A DNA stretch of 64,000 bases from Microbacterium galbinum (lineage in GTDB: Bacteria > Actinomycetota > Actinomycetes > Actinomycetales > Microbacteriaceae), in assembly GCF_023091225.1 (NCBI RefSeq), contig NZ_JAHWXM010000001.1:682001-746000 (forward strand), written 5' to 3'. Below are positions 11,751 through 20,401 of the stretch, in pieces; positions within the stretch are counted from its first letter, which is position 1, and every line of letters begins with the position of its first letter. A model generated the notes under the pieces. It did not search any database, was not told where the DNA came from, and saw only the letters and a list, made by a program, of their open reading frames with translations. The translations under genes were made by a program, and so were the position numbers.

Positions 11751-13157
11751 TCAACGGCGTGCGTCGTCGAGCGCGGAGAGGAACGACGACGACCAGGCGT
11801 CCACGTCGTTCTCGAGCACACGGCGACGGAGCGAGCGCATGCGCTTGCCCTGTTCGGCCGGTGTCATCTCGACCGCGGTCATGATCGCTGCCTTGACGCC
11901 CTCGATGTCGTGCGGGTTGACGCGCACCGCCTGGCGGAGTTCGTCGGCGGCTCCCGTGAACTCGCTGAGGACGAGCACTCCCCGGTTGTCGACGCGCGTG
12001 GCGACGTACTCCTTCGCGACCAGGTTCATGCCGTCGCGCAGAGCGGTGACGAGCATGACATCGGCCGCGAGGTACAGCGCGACCATCTCCTCGCGGGGAT
12101 ATCCCTGGTGCAGGTAGCGGATCGCGGTGTGCCCCATCGTGTCGTTGTCTCCGTTGATGCGCCCGACGGCCAGCTCGATCTCGTCGCGCAGGTGCACGTA
12201 GGCGTCGACGCGCTCGCGGCTGGGGCTCGCGACCTGCACGAGCGTCACGTCGTCGACGCTCAGACGCCCCTCGGCGAGGAGCTCGCCGTAGGCCTTGATC
12301 CGGTGACGGATGCCCTTGGTGTAGTCGAGGCGATCGACGCCCAGCAGGATGCGCTTCGGGTTGCCGAGGCTCGCACGGATCTCCGCGGCTCTGGCCTGGA
12401 CGGCGGGGTTCGCAGCGAGATCCAGGTAGGGAGCGGTGTCGATCGAGATCGGGAAGGCGCGGGCGACGGCCGTCCGGATCGAGCCGTCGTCCTGCGGGAC
12501 GGCGATGTTCGCGCCCTTGACCTCGTAACGCAGGCGGCGCCGCACGGCGGTGAGGAAGTAGGTGGCGTCCTGCGCGCGCTGGAACCCGATCACGTCGGCT
12601 CCGAGAAGGCCCTGCAGCACCTGGTCGCGCCAGGGCAGCTGCGCGTAGAGGCCGTGCGCGGGGAAGGGGATGTGGTGGAAGTACCCGATCGTGACGTCCG
12701 GGCGGAGCTCACGCACCATCTGCGGAACGAGCTGCAGCTGGTAGTCGTGCACCCACACCGTGCCGTCTTCCGCGACCGCGGCGGCCGCCGCCTCGGCGAA
12801 GCGCCGGTTGACGGTGACATAGGCGTCCCACCACTCGCGGTGGAACTGCGGGGGCGCGATGACGTCGTGGTACAGCGGCCAGATGGTGTCGTTGGCGAAG
12901 CCCTCGTAGTACTCCGCGACCTCCTGCGCGCTCAAGGACACCGGGATGAGGTGGATGCCGTCGGCCTCGAAGGGGTCGCGCTCGACGTCGGGCTGGCCGA
13001 CCCAGCCGACCCACGCGCCGTGCGTGCTGCGCATCATCGGCTCGAGAGCCGCGACGAGTCCGCCGGGCGACGTGCGCCAGGTCTCCTCCCCGTCGGGGCC
13101 CTCGACCCGATCGACGGGAAGACGGTTGGCGACGACGACGAACTCTGCAGCGGCCAA
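11751..13157 (-). CDS. otsA: alpha,alpha-trehalose-phosphate synthase (UDP/GDP-forming)
   Basis: A GT20 glycosyltransferase of 468 residues that transfers glucose from a nucleotide sugar to glucose-6-phosphate. The N-terminus VVVANRLPVDR, the GGLVAALEP sugar-phosphate loop, HDYQLQLVPQMVRELRP in the centre, VDRLDYTKGI (conserved Arg and Lys), and the DGMNLVAKEYVA donor site in the C-terminal half are all present. The start is a TTG at 13157: a clear GAGGAG lies 5 bp before it and no ATG or GTG fits the homology boundary. The gene precedes otsB by 40 bp. A GGGGGTACCCCC palindrome sits in its leader at 13175. Confidence 0.95.
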   Translation of the reverse strand: MAAAEFVVVANRLPVDRVEGPDGEETWRTSPGGLVAALEPMMRSTHGAWVGWVGQPDVERDPFEADGIHLIPVSLSAQEVAEYYEGFANDTIWPLYHDVIAPPQFHREWWDAYVTVNRRFAEAAAAAVAEDGTVWVHDYQLQLVPQMVRELRPDVTIGYFHHIPFPAHGLYAQLPWRDQVLQGLLGADVIGFQRAQDATYFLTAVRRRLRYEVKGANIAVPQDDGSIRTAVARAFPISIDTAPYLDLAANPAVQARAAEIRASLGNPKRILLGVDRLDYTKGIRHRIKAYGELLAEGRLSVDDVTLVQVASPSRERVDAYVHLRDEIELAVGRINGDNDTMGHTAIRYLHQGYPREEMVALYLAADVMLVTALRDGMNLVAKEYVATRVDNRGVLVLSEFTGAADELRQAVRVNPHDIEGVKAAIMTAVEMTPAEQGKRMRSLRRRVLENDVDAWSSSFLSALDDARR

Positions 13158-13174
13158 GATGGCTCCTCACACCA

Positions 13175-13186
13175 GGGGGTACCCCC
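13175..13186. promoter_or_regulatory. 12-bp palindrome upstream of otsA
   Basis: GGGGGTACCCCC lies 18 bp before the otsA TTG. The position suggests an operator or a small mRNA hairpin close to the ribosome site. No regulator can be named. It resembles half-sites used by several metal or stress repressors, but the match is too generic to assign. Confidence 0.3.
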
Positions 13187-13220
13187 AGGCTATCGAGGTT
13201 CGCGGCCCCGGTTCACCGCG

Positions 13221-14468
13221 TCACGCCGCGACGGCCACGTTCCGCGCACGCGTGCGGCTGAGCACCCAGTTGACGAGACCCGCTGCGAACGCGACCCCGG
13301 CCGCGACGATCGGCAGCACGAGCGCCGCCGAGGTGCCGACGTTCTCGGCGAGCTCACCGGCGACGGCCGCACCGATCGACTGGCCGACGACGATCCCCGA
13401 GCCGAGCATCGTCATGACCGTCGCCGAGCGTCCGAGCGGGCTGCGCGCGGCGCCGAAGCTGTACTGCGTCACGAGCGTCGGGCCGATGCCGACCCCCATG
13501 ATGCCGAGAGCGAGCATCATCATCGCGGGAGAATCCACGACGCCCAGCAGGAGCGAGCCCGCGAAGAGGATGCCCGAGAAGACCAGCCACCGGGCGCGGA
13601 GCGAGAAGCGGACCGGAAGCCACGCGACGCCGAGCGCCAGAACGGCCGAGCCGACGCCCATCACACCGTAGAGCAGACCCGCCTGTTCGGAGGCGCCCCG
13701 GTCCGCCATGAACGACGTCAGCGAGGTGAGCATGGTGCCGAAGAACATGCCGACGCCGAGGATGCCGATCACGACGATGACGAGCTGCGGGCGGAAGAGT
13801 TCCGACACCGCCGAGGGCGCTGCCCCGTCTGCCCCGCGCACGGCGGCGACGTGTCGACCGCTCGGGTGGAGGGCGAACGCACCGACGAAGACGATCGTCA
13901 GGACCGCCGCGCCCACGAGAGGAGCCCACGGCGCGATCAGCGACGCGAGGATGCCGACGATGAACGGTCCGAAGACGAACACCGTCTCGTCGGCGGCGGA
14001 CTCGTAGGCCATGGTGCCCGAGACCGTGCGGGCCCGGCGGGCCTCCGGCATCCGCTCGCTGATCATCGTGACCAGCCGCGCACGCGACAGCGGCGAGACC
14101 TGCGGGGCCGTCGCTCCGATGCCGGCTGCGGCCAGGAGAACGAGGCCGTCGACCGCGTCGCCGTAGACGACGAGGGTGAACACGACCATCATCGTGCCGT
14201 TCGCGATGGCGAGCAGCAGCAGCACGGTCCGCTGGCCGTAGCGATCCGCGGCGGCACCGAGAAGCGGGCCGAAGCACGCGGTGCCGAGGCCGACCGCGGC
14301 GGACGTGAGCCCGCCGAGCGACAGCGATCCGCGCGCCGAGACGACGACGGTCAGCACGCCGACGACCATCATCGCGAAGGGCAGTCTCGCGATGAAGGCG
14401 ATGAGGAAGTAGGGGAAGCCGGCGAGACGGAAGAGGCTCGACTCGGTGGAGGTGTGTGTCTGGGTCAT
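13221..14468 (-). CDS. MFS transporter
   Basis: A 415-residue integral membrane protein with about 12 hydrophobic helices and the MFS loop 2-3 signature GAAADRYGQRTVLLLL (about 64-79). It is probably a proton-driven exporter in the drug/sugar-phosphate branch; the substrate is unknown. The start is ATG (MTQTHTSTESSLFRL). An in-frame extension upstream is Arg-rich and not protein-like. It is transcribed toward otsA with a 63-bp gap and may be read through into the trehalose genes. Residues 1-15 are soluble and helix 1 begins at FRLAGFPYF. Confidence 0.88.
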   Translation of the reverse strand: MTQTHTSTESSLFRLAGFPYFLIAFIARLPFAMMVVGVLTVVVSARGSLSLGGLTSAAVGLGTACFGPLLGAAADRYGQRTVLLLLAIANGTMMVVFTLVVYGDAVDGLVLLAAAGIGATAPQVSPLSRARLVTMISERMPEARRARTVSGTMAYESAADETVFVFGPFIVGILASLIAPWAPLVGAAVLTIVFVGAFALHPSGRHVAAVRGADGAAPSAVSELFRPQLVIVVIGILGVGMFFGTMLTSLTSFMADRGASEQAGLLYGVMGVGSAVLALGVAWLPVRFSLRARWLVFSGILFAGSLLLGVVDSPAMMMLALGIMGVGIGPTLVTQYSFGAARSPLGRSATVMTMLGSGIVVGQSIGAAVAGELAENVGTSAALVLPIVAAGVAFAAGLVNWVLSRTRARNVAVAA

Positions 14469-14666
14469 GGCTCTCGCGCGCCCGCGGACGCGGTGGTCGG
14501 GTGCCGCCGCTGTCCGTCGGAGTGCCGACGGCCGGTAGATACACGGTTCTACGATCGCGGACGAGCCGCGACTGACTCCCATGATAGCGAGTGCCGATCC
14601 GAAGGGGCTATATGCCCGGCATCCGGCGTTCGTGTCAATCCCCCGCCCCGACCGGGAGTCGGGCGG

Positions 14667-14672
14667 TAGCGT
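14667..14672 (+). promoter_or_regulatory. -10 box of a leaderless promoter
   Basis: TAGCGT lies 6 bp before the ATG at 14679. No Shine-Dalgarno is present, so transcription should start at or next to the start codon. Confidence 0.5.
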
Positions 14673-14678
14673 AGGGGC

Positions 14679-14972
14679 ATGCGCTATCTGTTCAGCACGG
14701 GCCTGTTCGGAGCGATCACCACCGGTGTCTCGCTCCTCCGCGGCACCCGCGAGTCCCCGGTCACCTGGCGCGCCGCGCTCGCCTGGATCAGCTGGGCCAT
14801 CACCTTCGCCCTCGCGATCGGCGCCGTGCGCGACACCCGCCGCTTCGACCGCGGTCTCGAGGTCGCCCTGGATTCGCCCCTCGCCCCCGCGCAGGCGAAG
14901 CGCGCGAACCGCGACGAGAAGCAGGCGCAGAAGGCGGCGGCGCAGAAGCGCACGCGCCGCCGCTCCTCCTGA
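14679..14972 (+). CDS. small membrane protein with basic C-terminal tail
   Basis: 97 residues starting MRYLFSTGLFGAITTG. The first 30 residues are weakly hydrophobic. A clear transmembrane helix spans about 31-50 (AALAWISWAITFALAIGAV). The last 30 residues are very basic and helical (NRDEKQAQKAAAQKRTRRR), probably cytoplasmic and able to contact nucleic acid or lipid head groups. Start choice is supported by a -10 box 6 bp upstream. It is convergent with the thiolase gene, with only 9 bp between the ends. Family and role are unknown; similar small actinobacterial membrane proteins exist. Confidence 0.7.
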   Translation: MRYLFSTGLFGAITTGVSLLRGTRESPVTWRAALAWISWAITFALAIGAVRDTRRFDRGLEVALDSPLAPAQAKRANRDEKQAQKAAAQKRTRRRSS

Positions 14973-14981
14973 GTCCGCGTG

Positions 14982-16166
14982 TCACCGGGTGAGGATCAGC
15001 GCCTCTCCTTGACCGCCACCGCCGCAGAGGCCGACGGCCGCCGTGCCGGAGCCGCGACGCGCCAGCTCGTGCGCCAGGTGCACGACGAGGCGATTACCCG
15101 ATGCGCCGATCGGATGCCCGATCGCGATCCCTCCCCCGTGGATGTTGACGAGCGCGGGATCCAGGCCGAGTTCCACCTGCGAACGCGCGACCACGGCGCC
15201 GAACGCCTCGTTGATCTCGACCAGATCGAGATCGGACGGCGAGATCCCCTGCTTCTCGCACGCGCGTTCGATCGCGCGCGCCGGCTGCGCCTGCAGGGAG
15301 TTGTCCGGCCCGGCGGTCTGGCCGCTCGCGCCGACCGTCACCAGGACGGGCCATCCCTTCTCCGCGGCGAGCGCGCGCGTCGTGACGACGACGGCGGAGG
15401 CTCCGTCGGAGATCTGCGAGGAGTTTCCCGCCGTGATCGTGCCCCCTTCCGCGAAGGCGGCACGGAGTCCTGCGAGCGACTCCACCGTCGTGTCGGGGCG
15501 GATTCCCTCATCGGCGGTGACGAGCAGGGGTTCCCCGCGGCGCTGAGGCACCGAGACCGTGACGATCTCGTCGTCGAACACGCCCGCAGCCTGGGCGGCC
15601 GCCGCACGCTGATGCGAGAACGCGGCGACGGTGTCCTGAGCCTCGCGCGTGAGTTCGTATCGGGCGTTGTGGCGTTCGGTGGACGCGCCCATGCTCTCCC
15701 GGTCATAGGCGTCGGTGAGCCCGTCGTAGGCCATGTGGTCGAGCACCTCGACACTGCCGTAGGTCCATCCGTCGCGTGACCCCATGAGCAGGTGCGGGGC
15801 GCGGGTCATCGACTCCATGCCGGCCGCGACGACCACCTCGGCATCTCCCGTGCGGATCATGCGGGCGGCGTCGATGATCGCGGTGAGGCCCGAGAGGCAC
15901 ACCTTGTTGACGGTGTGCGCGGGCACGTCCCAGCCGATGCCCGCCCCGATGGCCGCCTGACGTGCGGCGTTCTGCCCGGATCCCGCCGAGAGGACCTGCC
16001 CGACGATGACGGCGTCGATGTCCTCCGGGGGGATGGATGCCTGCTCGAGCGCACCGCGGATCGCGAAGGCGCCCAGCTGCGGGGCCGTGAAGGCGGCGAG
16101 CTGACCCTTGAGACGACCCTGCGGGGTGCGGGCGGCGGAGACGATGACGATATCGGTGTCGTGCAT
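14982..16166 (-). CDS. acetyl-CoA C-acetyltransferase (thiolase)
   Basis: A 394-residue thiolase. The acylated Cys90 is in NKVCLSGLTA. The His of GHPIGASGNR and the second cysteine in GLCGGGGQGEAL complete the active site. It cleaves 3-oxoacyl-CoA to acetyl-CoA or runs in the condensing direction. It follows the two CoA-transferase subunit genes on the same strand with a 5-bp gap, giving an operon for 3-oxoacid use: activate with CoA, then thiolyse. Acetoacetate or a branched 3-oxoacid is the likely substrate; 3-oxoadipate is possible, but no other aromatic-pathway genes are nearby. Confidence 0.93.
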   Translation of the reverse strand: MHDTDIVIVSAARTPQGRLKGQLAAFTAPQLGAFAIRGALEQASIPPEDIDAVIVGQVLSAGSGQNAARQAAIGAGIGWDVPAHTVNKVCLSGLTAIIDAARMIRTGDAEVVVAAGMESMTRAPHLLMGSRDGWTYGSVEVLDHMAYDGLTDAYDRESMGASTERHNARYELTREAQDTVAAFSHQRAAAAQAAGVFDDEIVTVSVPQRRGEPLLVTADEGIRPDTTVESLAGLRAAFAEGGTITAGNSSQISDGASAVVVTTRALAAEKGWPVLVTVGASGQTAGPDNSLQAQPARAIERACEKQGISPSDLDLVEINEAFGAVVARSQVELGLDPALVNIHGGGIAIGHPIGASGNRLVVHLAHELARRGSGTAAVGLCGGGGQGEALILTR

Positions 16167-16171
16167 GTCCT

Positions 16172-16828
16172 TCAGCCTCTCAGACCGGCGAGCGCGGGCG
16201 ACAGGGTCAACGGGGGCTCGGTGGCGGCGATGACCTCATCGGCGGTGACTCCGGGGGCCGTCTCGACGAGCACGAGGCCGGCCTCGGTCACATCGATCAC
16301 GGCGAGGTCGGTGATGATGCGGTCGACCACCCCCCGACCGGTGAGCGGCAGGGAGCAGCGATCGACGATCTTGGCGGATCCGTCCTTCGCGACGTGCTCC
16401 ATGAGCACGATGACGCGCGCGGCGCCGTGCACGAGGTCCATCGCCCCACCAGGACCCTTGACCATCTTCCCGGGGATCATCCAGTTCGCCAGGTCTCCGG
16501 TAGCCGACACCTGCATGGCGCCGAGGATCGCGGCGTCGATCTTCCCTCCGCGGATCATGCCGAAACTCGTCGCCGAGTCGAAGAACGCCGATCCCGCGAG
16601 CACGGTGACCGTCTCCTTGCCCGCGTTGATGAGATCGGGGTCGACGGCATCCTCCGTCGGGTACGGGCCGACGCCGAGAATGCCGTTCTCGGACTGCAGC
16701 ACCACGGTGACGCCCGTCGGTACGAAGTTCGGGACGAGGGTGGGAAGCCCGATGCCGAGGTTCACGTACGAGCCGTCCTCGAGCTCGACGGCGGCGCGGG
16801 CGGCCATCTGGTCTCGGGTGAGCGCCAT
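16172..16828 (-). CDS. 3-oxoacid CoA-transferase, subunit B
   Basis: 218 residues, family I CoA-transferase beta subunit. The catalytic glutamate is Glu47 in [12 protein letters not shown]. The N-terminal [19 protein letters not shown] and [11 protein letters not shown] motifs are typical of ScoB/AtoA. The ATG lies 1 bp after the stop of subunit A, so the two subunits are coupled. They move CoA from succinyl-CoA or acetyl-CoA to a 3-oxoacid. Length and motifs fit the succinyl-CoA:3-ketoacid type better than PcaJ, but the substrate is not proven. Confidence 0.92.
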   Translation of the reverse strand: MALTRDQMAARAAVELEDGSYVNLGIGLPTLVPNFVPTGVTVVLQSENGILGVGPYPTEDAVDPDLINAGKETVTVLAGSAFFDSATSFGMIRGGKIDAAILGAMQVSATGDLANWMIPGKMVKGPGGAMDLVHGAARVIVLMEHVAKDGSAKIVDRCSLPLTGRGVVDRIITDLAVIDVTEAGLVLVETAPGVTADEVIAATEPPLTLSPALAGLRG

Positions 16829-16829
16829 G

Positions 16830-17603
16830 TCAGACTCCTTCCGTGGCGACGGTGCGTCGCTCGATGCGCTTGGGGATGTCGGCTCCGACCTCGACGACGC
16901 GGTGCACGTACACGCCGGGCAGGTGCACCCTGTCCGGGTCGAGTTCGCCCGGTTCGACGAGGTGTTCGACCTGCGCGATGCAGATCCGGCCCGCCATCGC
17001 GGCGAGCGGGTTGAAGTTGCGTGCGGCCTTGGTGAAGACGAGATTGCCGTGGCGGTCTCCGACGGCAGCGTGCACGAGGGCGAAGTCGGTGGTGATCGCC
17101 TCCTCCAGCACGTATTCGCGGGCGTCGTCCCCCTCGCCGAAGGTGCGCACGTCCTTGGCGGGCGAGGCGACGGCGATCGTGCCGTCGGGAGCGTACTTTC
17201 GCGGCAGACCCCCTTCGGCGACCTGCGTGCCGACGCCCGTCTGCGTGAAGAAGGCGGCGATCCCCGACCCGCCGGCGCGCAGCTTCTCTGCGAGGGTTCC
17301 CTGCGGGGTGAGCTCGAGCTCAAGTTCGCCAGTGAGGAACTGACGCTCGAATTCCTTGTTCTCGCCCACGTACGACGACGTCATCTTGCGGATGCGGTGC
17401 GCTGCGAGCAGGATGCCGAGACCCCAGTCGTCCACGCCGCAGTTGTTGCTGACGACGCTCAGGTCCGTCGTCCCCTGGGCGAGCAGAGCTTCGATGAGGG
17501 CGATGGGGTTCCCGGAGAGGCCGAACCCGCCGACGGCGAGGGACGCTCCGTCGGGGATGTCGGCGACCGCCTCCGCGGCAGAGGGCCACTGCTTGTCGAT
17601 CAC
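16830..17603 (-). CDS. 3-oxoacid CoA-transferase, subunit A
   Basis: 257 residues, alpha subunit. The Gly-rich CoA-binding [18 protein letters not shown] (about 21-38) and [19 protein letters not shown] followed by [14 protein letters not shown] are hallmarks of ScoA. It starts with GTG at 17603, preceded by GAAGGAG at a good distance; the protein then reads [13 protein letters not shown], the standard ScoA start. It is the first gene of the scoA-scoB-thiolase unit, divergent from the IclR regulator. Two inverted repeats lie in the shared promoter region. Confidence 0.92.
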   Translation of the reverse strand: MIDKQWPSAAEAVADIPDGASLAVGGFGLSGNPIALIEALLAQGTTDLSVVSNNCGVDDWGLGILLAAHRIRKMTSSYVGENKEFERQFLTGELELELTPQGTLAEKLRAGGSGIAAFFTQTGVGTQVAEGGLPRKYAPDGTIAVASPAKDVRTFGEGDDAREYVLEEAITTDFALVHAAVGDRHGNLVFTKAARNFNPLAAMAGRICIAQVEHLVEPGELDPDRVHLPGVYVHRVVEVGADIPKRIERRTVATEGV

Positions 17604-17614
17604 GCGTACTCCTT

Positions 17615-17628
17615 CGAACGGGCGTTCG
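17615..17628. promoter_or_regulatory. inverted repeat in the CoA-transferase leader
   Basis: CGAACG-GG-CGTTCG is a perfect 6-2-6 inverted repeat 12 bp before the GTG of subunit A, overlapping the ribosome-site region. It could be a second regulator site or a small hairpin hiding the ribosome site. Confidence 0.35.
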
Positions 17629-17674
17629 TTCCAGCTTGACGGTCGCACGGTGGGAGCGACAGCGGATGCTTGCG

Positions 17675-17705
17675 ATGTGGACGTTTCGCCGAGTAGCGTC
17701 CACAT
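17675..17705. promoter_or_regulatory. IclR-type operator overlapping the regulator's own promoter
   Basis: A perfect inverted repeat ATGTGGACG-N13-CGTCCACAT ends 1 bp before the IclR ATG. The right half-site overlaps a TAGCGT -10 box (17694-17699) that is 7 bp from the ATG. The half-site centres are 22 bp apart, about two helical turns, which suits an IclR dimer or tetramer. Autorepression and control of the divergent CoA-transferase operon follow from the position; this is inference. Confidence 0.6.
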
Positions 17706-17706
17706 T

Positions 17707-18495
17707 ATGGAACGAGCGTCGACGAGCGTGCCGGGAGCCCAGGCCATCGCACGGGCGGCCGGACTCCTCCGGCTCGTCTCGGGCGGGCACCCCGAAGGGA
17801 TGGCGCTCCAGGAGCTCGCCCACGCCGCCGACCTGTCGAGGTCGACGACGCATCGCCTGCTCAGCGCGCTCCGCGCCGAGGGACTCGTCGATCGGGACGA
17901 CACGACCGCCCGCTGGATGCCCGGACCCGAGCTGTACCTCATGGGCAACGCCGCAGCCGCGCGCTACGACGTCACCGCTCTCGCGCGCGACATCGTGCGG
18001 TCGCTCGCCGTCAAGACCGAGGAGAGCGCCTTTTTCTCGGTACGACGAGCCGATGAGACCGTATGCCTCCTCCGTGAGGAAGGCGCCTTCCCGATCCGCT
18101 CATTCGTGCTCAGCGAGGGCGTGCGCTTCCCCCTCGGCGTGGCGAGCGCGGGCCTCGCGATCCTGGCGTTCCTTCCCGACCACGATGTGGATGCGTATCT
18201 CGGTCGGCATCCGGAGCTCGCGTCGACGTGGGGCCGCCCGCATGCGCAGAAGCCGCTGCGTGCACGCCTCGCCGAGACGAAGGAACGCGGCTTCGCGGTC
18301 AATCCCGGCCTCATCGTGGAAGGCAGCTGGGGCATCGGCGCGGCCGTGTTCGATCGCCACGGCCGTCCGGAGTGGGCTCTGAGCCTGACGGGCGTGGAGT
18401 TCCGCTTCGGCCCCGATCGCCTCGCGCACCTCGGCCGCACGCTGCTCGCTCACGCCCACGAACTCTCGGCGAGGATCGCGGGCGCTCGCCACTGA
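17707..18495 (+). CDS. IclR-family transcriptional regulator
   Basis: 262 residues. An N-terminal winged helix (about 12-70, with MALQELAHAADLSRSTTHRL and LLSALRAEGLVDRD) is followed by a GAF-like effector domain (about 80-258, with LGVASAGLAILAFLP and the family pattern TKERGFAVN). The start ATG at 17707 lies 7 bp after the TAGCGT -10 box, so the mRNA is probably leaderless. It is divergent from scoA-scoB-thiolase, and IclR proteins beside such operons usually control them in response to the 3-oxoacid or its precursor. The large repeat at 17675 is its likely binding site. Confidence 0.9.
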   Translation: MERASTSVPGAQAIARAAGLLRLVSGGHPEGMALQELAHAADLSRSTTHRLLSALRAEGLVDRDDTTARWMPGPELYLMGNAAAARYDVTALARDIVRSLAVKTEESAFFSVRRADETVCLLREEGAFPIRSFVLSEGVRFPLGVASAGLAILAFLPDHDVDAYLGRHPELASTWGRPHAQKPLRARLAETKERGFAVNPGLIVEGSWGIGAAVFDRHGRPEWALSLTGVEFRFGPDRLAHLGRTLLAHAHELSARIAGARH

Positions 18496-18505
18496 CACTC
18501 ATTAC

Positions 18506-18533
18506 ATACCATCAGGTATATACTCGTTGGTAT
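18506..18533. promoter_or_regulatory. MarR operator and leaderless promoter
   Basis: ATACC-ATCA-GGTAT (18506-18519) is a perfect inverted repeat. A second TGGTAT at 18528-18533 pairs with the first ATACCA. A TATACT -10 box (18519-18524) lies within this block, 7 bp before the ATG at 18532. Binding of the MarR protein here would block the polymerase directly. Confidence 0.6.
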
Positions 18534-18972
18534 GCAACGTGCGGAAGTGATCCCCTCCATCGTGCTCTCGGCGTATGCGCTCGGCCGCATCGCCGCGCAG
18601 GATGCCGGCAACGAGGCACCCGCCGCCCAGTGGCGGGTGCTCAGCCTGCTCGGCCGACAGGGCGCCTCGAGAGTCGGCGAACTCGCCGCAGCCGCTCGCA
18701 CCACGCAACCGGGAATGACCCGCCTGATCGGCGCGCTCGAGCGCGACGGACTGGTGCGCCGCTCCCCCGACCCCGCCGACTCCCGCGCGGTGGTCGTCGA
18801 GGCGACGGACGCCGGAGCCCGTGCTCTCGCCGCCTGGCGCGATGAGTTCCGCGACACGCTCGCGCCGCGGTTCCACGCGCTCGACGACGCCGACTGGGCG
18901 ACCCTGACCCGTGCGGCCGAGATCCTCGCCGCGCACACCGACCCCACCGACCGAAAGGACTCCTCGCAGTGA
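18532..18972 (+). CDS. MarR-family transcriptional regulator
   Basis: 146 residues with the MarR winged helix-turn-helix (about 38-105: WRVLSLLGRQGASRVGELAA, then TQPGMTRLIGALERDGLV and the wing RSPDPADSRAVVVEATDAG with the conserved D-x-R). Dimer helices lie at both ends. It overlaps the following MFS gene by 4 bp (GTGA), so regulator and exporter form one operon. That arrangement is typical of MarR repressors that sense the exported compound. No Shine-Dalgarno precedes the ATG; the promoter is leaderless and overlaps the inverted repeats at 18506. Confidence 0.92.
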   Translation: MQRAEVIPSIVLSAYALGRIAAQDAGNEAPAAQWRVLSLLGRQGASRVGELAAAARTTQPGMTRLIGALERDGLVRRSPDPADSRAVVVEATDAGARALAAWRDEFRDTLAPRFHALDDADWATLTRAAEILAAHTDPTDRKDSSQ

Positions 18973-20198
18973 ACACGACCGCCACCCCCTCCGTCTGGAA
19001 GCAACCCGCGCAGGTGTGGGCCGTCGCCTTCGCCTGCGTCGTCGCGTTCATGGGCATCGGACTGGTCGACCCCATCCTCCCGGCGATCGCGGAGTCCCTG
19101 CAGGCCTCGCCCGTCGAGACCGAACTCCTCTTCACGAGCTATCTGCTCGTCACGGGCCTCGCGATGCTCGTCACGAGCTGGATCTCGAGCCGGATCGGCG
19201 CGAAGGCGACTCTCCTCATCGGACTCGCGCTCATCGTCGCGTTCGCCCTGCTCTGCGCCCTCAGCGGCAGTGTCGACGCCGTCATCGGCTTCCGCGCCGG
19301 GTGGGGCCTCGGTAACGCGCTCTTCATCTCCACCGCTCTCGCCACGATCGTCGGCGCGGCGTCCGGCGGCAGCAGTGCAGCGATCATCCTCTACGAGGCG
19401 GCACTGGGTCTCGGCATCGCGATCGGTCCGCTCCTGGGCGGGCTCCTCGGCGAGATGAGCTGGCGCGGACCCTTCTTCGGCGTCGTCGCCCTCATGGCGA
19501 TCGCGTTCGTCGCGGTCCTCGTGCTGCTGCGCGGCCCCGCCGAGAAGCGCACTCCGGTGCCGTTCTCCGCCCCCTTCACCGCGCTCCGCCGCCCGGCGCT
19601 CGCGATCCTCGCCGTCGCCGCGCTGTTCTACAACATCGGCTTCTTCGTGCTCCTCGCCTTCTCGCCCTTCCCCCTCGGCTTCGGCGCACTCGGCATCGGC
19701 TTCACGTTCTTCGGCTGGGGCGTCGCGCTCGCGATCACGAGCGTCTGGGTCGCTCCGCTCCTCATGCGCCGGATGCCGCGGACCCGCATCATCGTGACCG
19801 TGCTGCCCCTGCTGGCGGTCGATCTCGTCGCGGCCGGCTTCCTCGCCGGCGACCCTGCGGCCCTCGTCGTGTGCATCATCATCGGCGGCCTCCTGCTCGG
19901 CATCATGAACACCGTGCTCACCGAGGCGGTCATGGAGGCCACCGACCTCCCCCGTTCGGTCGCCTCGTCGTCGTACTCGGCGGTGCGCTTCCTCGGCGGG
20001 GCGATGGCCCCTCCCCTCGCCGCACTGCTGTGGCACTCGTTCAACGTGACGGTCCCGTACCTGTTCGCCGCGGCATCCGTCCTGATCGCCGCTCTCACGG
20101 TCTTCCTGGGACGGCGTGCTCTCGCCCACATCGACTCGCACGGTGCGGTTCCCGCCGCCGAAGACGCCCAGGCGATCCTCGTCGGAGACGCCGCCTGA
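18969..20198 (+). CDS. MFS drug/metabolite exporter
   Basis: 409 residues with 12 predicted transmembrane helices. Loop 2-3 reads SSRIGAKATLLIGLAL. Motif C-like glycine-rich sequence in helix 5 (ALGLGIAIGPLLGGLLG) is typical of antiporters that export. The start is GTG at 18969, overlapping the MarR stop. The organisation predicts induction by its own substrate through the MarR protein. The substrate is unknown; a toxic organic molecule is likely. A strong terminator was not found before the tRNA gene 123 bp downstream. Confidence 0.9.
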   Translation: MNTTATPSVWKQPAQVWAVAFACVVAFMGIGLVDPILPAIAESLQASPVETELLFTSYLLVTGLAMLVTSWISSRIGAKATLLIGLALIVAFALLCALSGSVDAVIGFRAGWGLGNALFISTALATIVGAASGGSSAAIILYEAALGLGIAIGPLLGGLLGEMSWRGPFFGVVALMAIAFVAVLVLLRGPAEKRTPVPFSAPFTALRRPALAILAVAALFYNIGFFVLLAFSPFPLGFGALGIGFTFFGWGVALAITSVWVAPLLMRRMPRTRIIVTVLPLLAVDLVAAGFLAGDPAALVVCIIIGGLLLGIMNTVLTEAVMEATDLPRSVASSSYSAVRFLGGAMAPPLAALLWHSFNVTVPYLFAAASVLIAALTVFLGRRALAHIDSHGAVPAAEDAQAILVGDAA

Positions 20199-20321
20199 TC
20201 ATCCGCCCGGGAGCGTCGCGCCACCTCGATCGCTGCGACACTCCCGGGGGTGCGGGCTCGATTTCGCACCGCGTCGATCCCCTGGTAATGTAATTCCTCG
20301 GTCGGGGTCATCCCGGGCCAC

Positions 20322-20394
20322 GCACCTCTAGCTCAATCGGCAGAGCAACTGACTCTTAATCAGTGGGTTCTGGGTTCAAGTCCCAGGGGGTGCA
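20322..20394 (+). tRNA. tRNA-Lys (anticodon CTT)
   Basis: The acceptor stem GCACCTC/GGGGTGC, D-arm AGCTCAATCGGCAGAGCA, anticodon stem ACTGA/TCAGT with loop CTCTTAA (anticodon CTT at 20355-20357), T-arm CTGGG-TTCAAGT-CCCAG and discriminator A all fold normally. The encoded sequence has no CCA. The 3' half, from the anticodon on, is duplicated at 24974-25020: this tRNA is the integration site of the island. Confidence 0.96.
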
Positions 20395-20398
20395 CGGA
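20352..20398 (+). repeat. left attachment site (attL) within tRNA-Lys
   Basis: This is the intact copy of the 47-bp repeat: the tRNA 3' half plus CACGGA. It matches 24974-25020 except T20356/A24978 and G20372/C24994. Confidence 0.85.
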
Positions 20399-20401
20399 AT
20401 A

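Noticed and set aside
11328..14669. Long plus-strand open frame across otsB, otsA and the MFS gene
   Set aside because: Shadow frame of three real minus-strand genes; composition is dominated by Arg, Asp, Gly and His with no recognisable domain.
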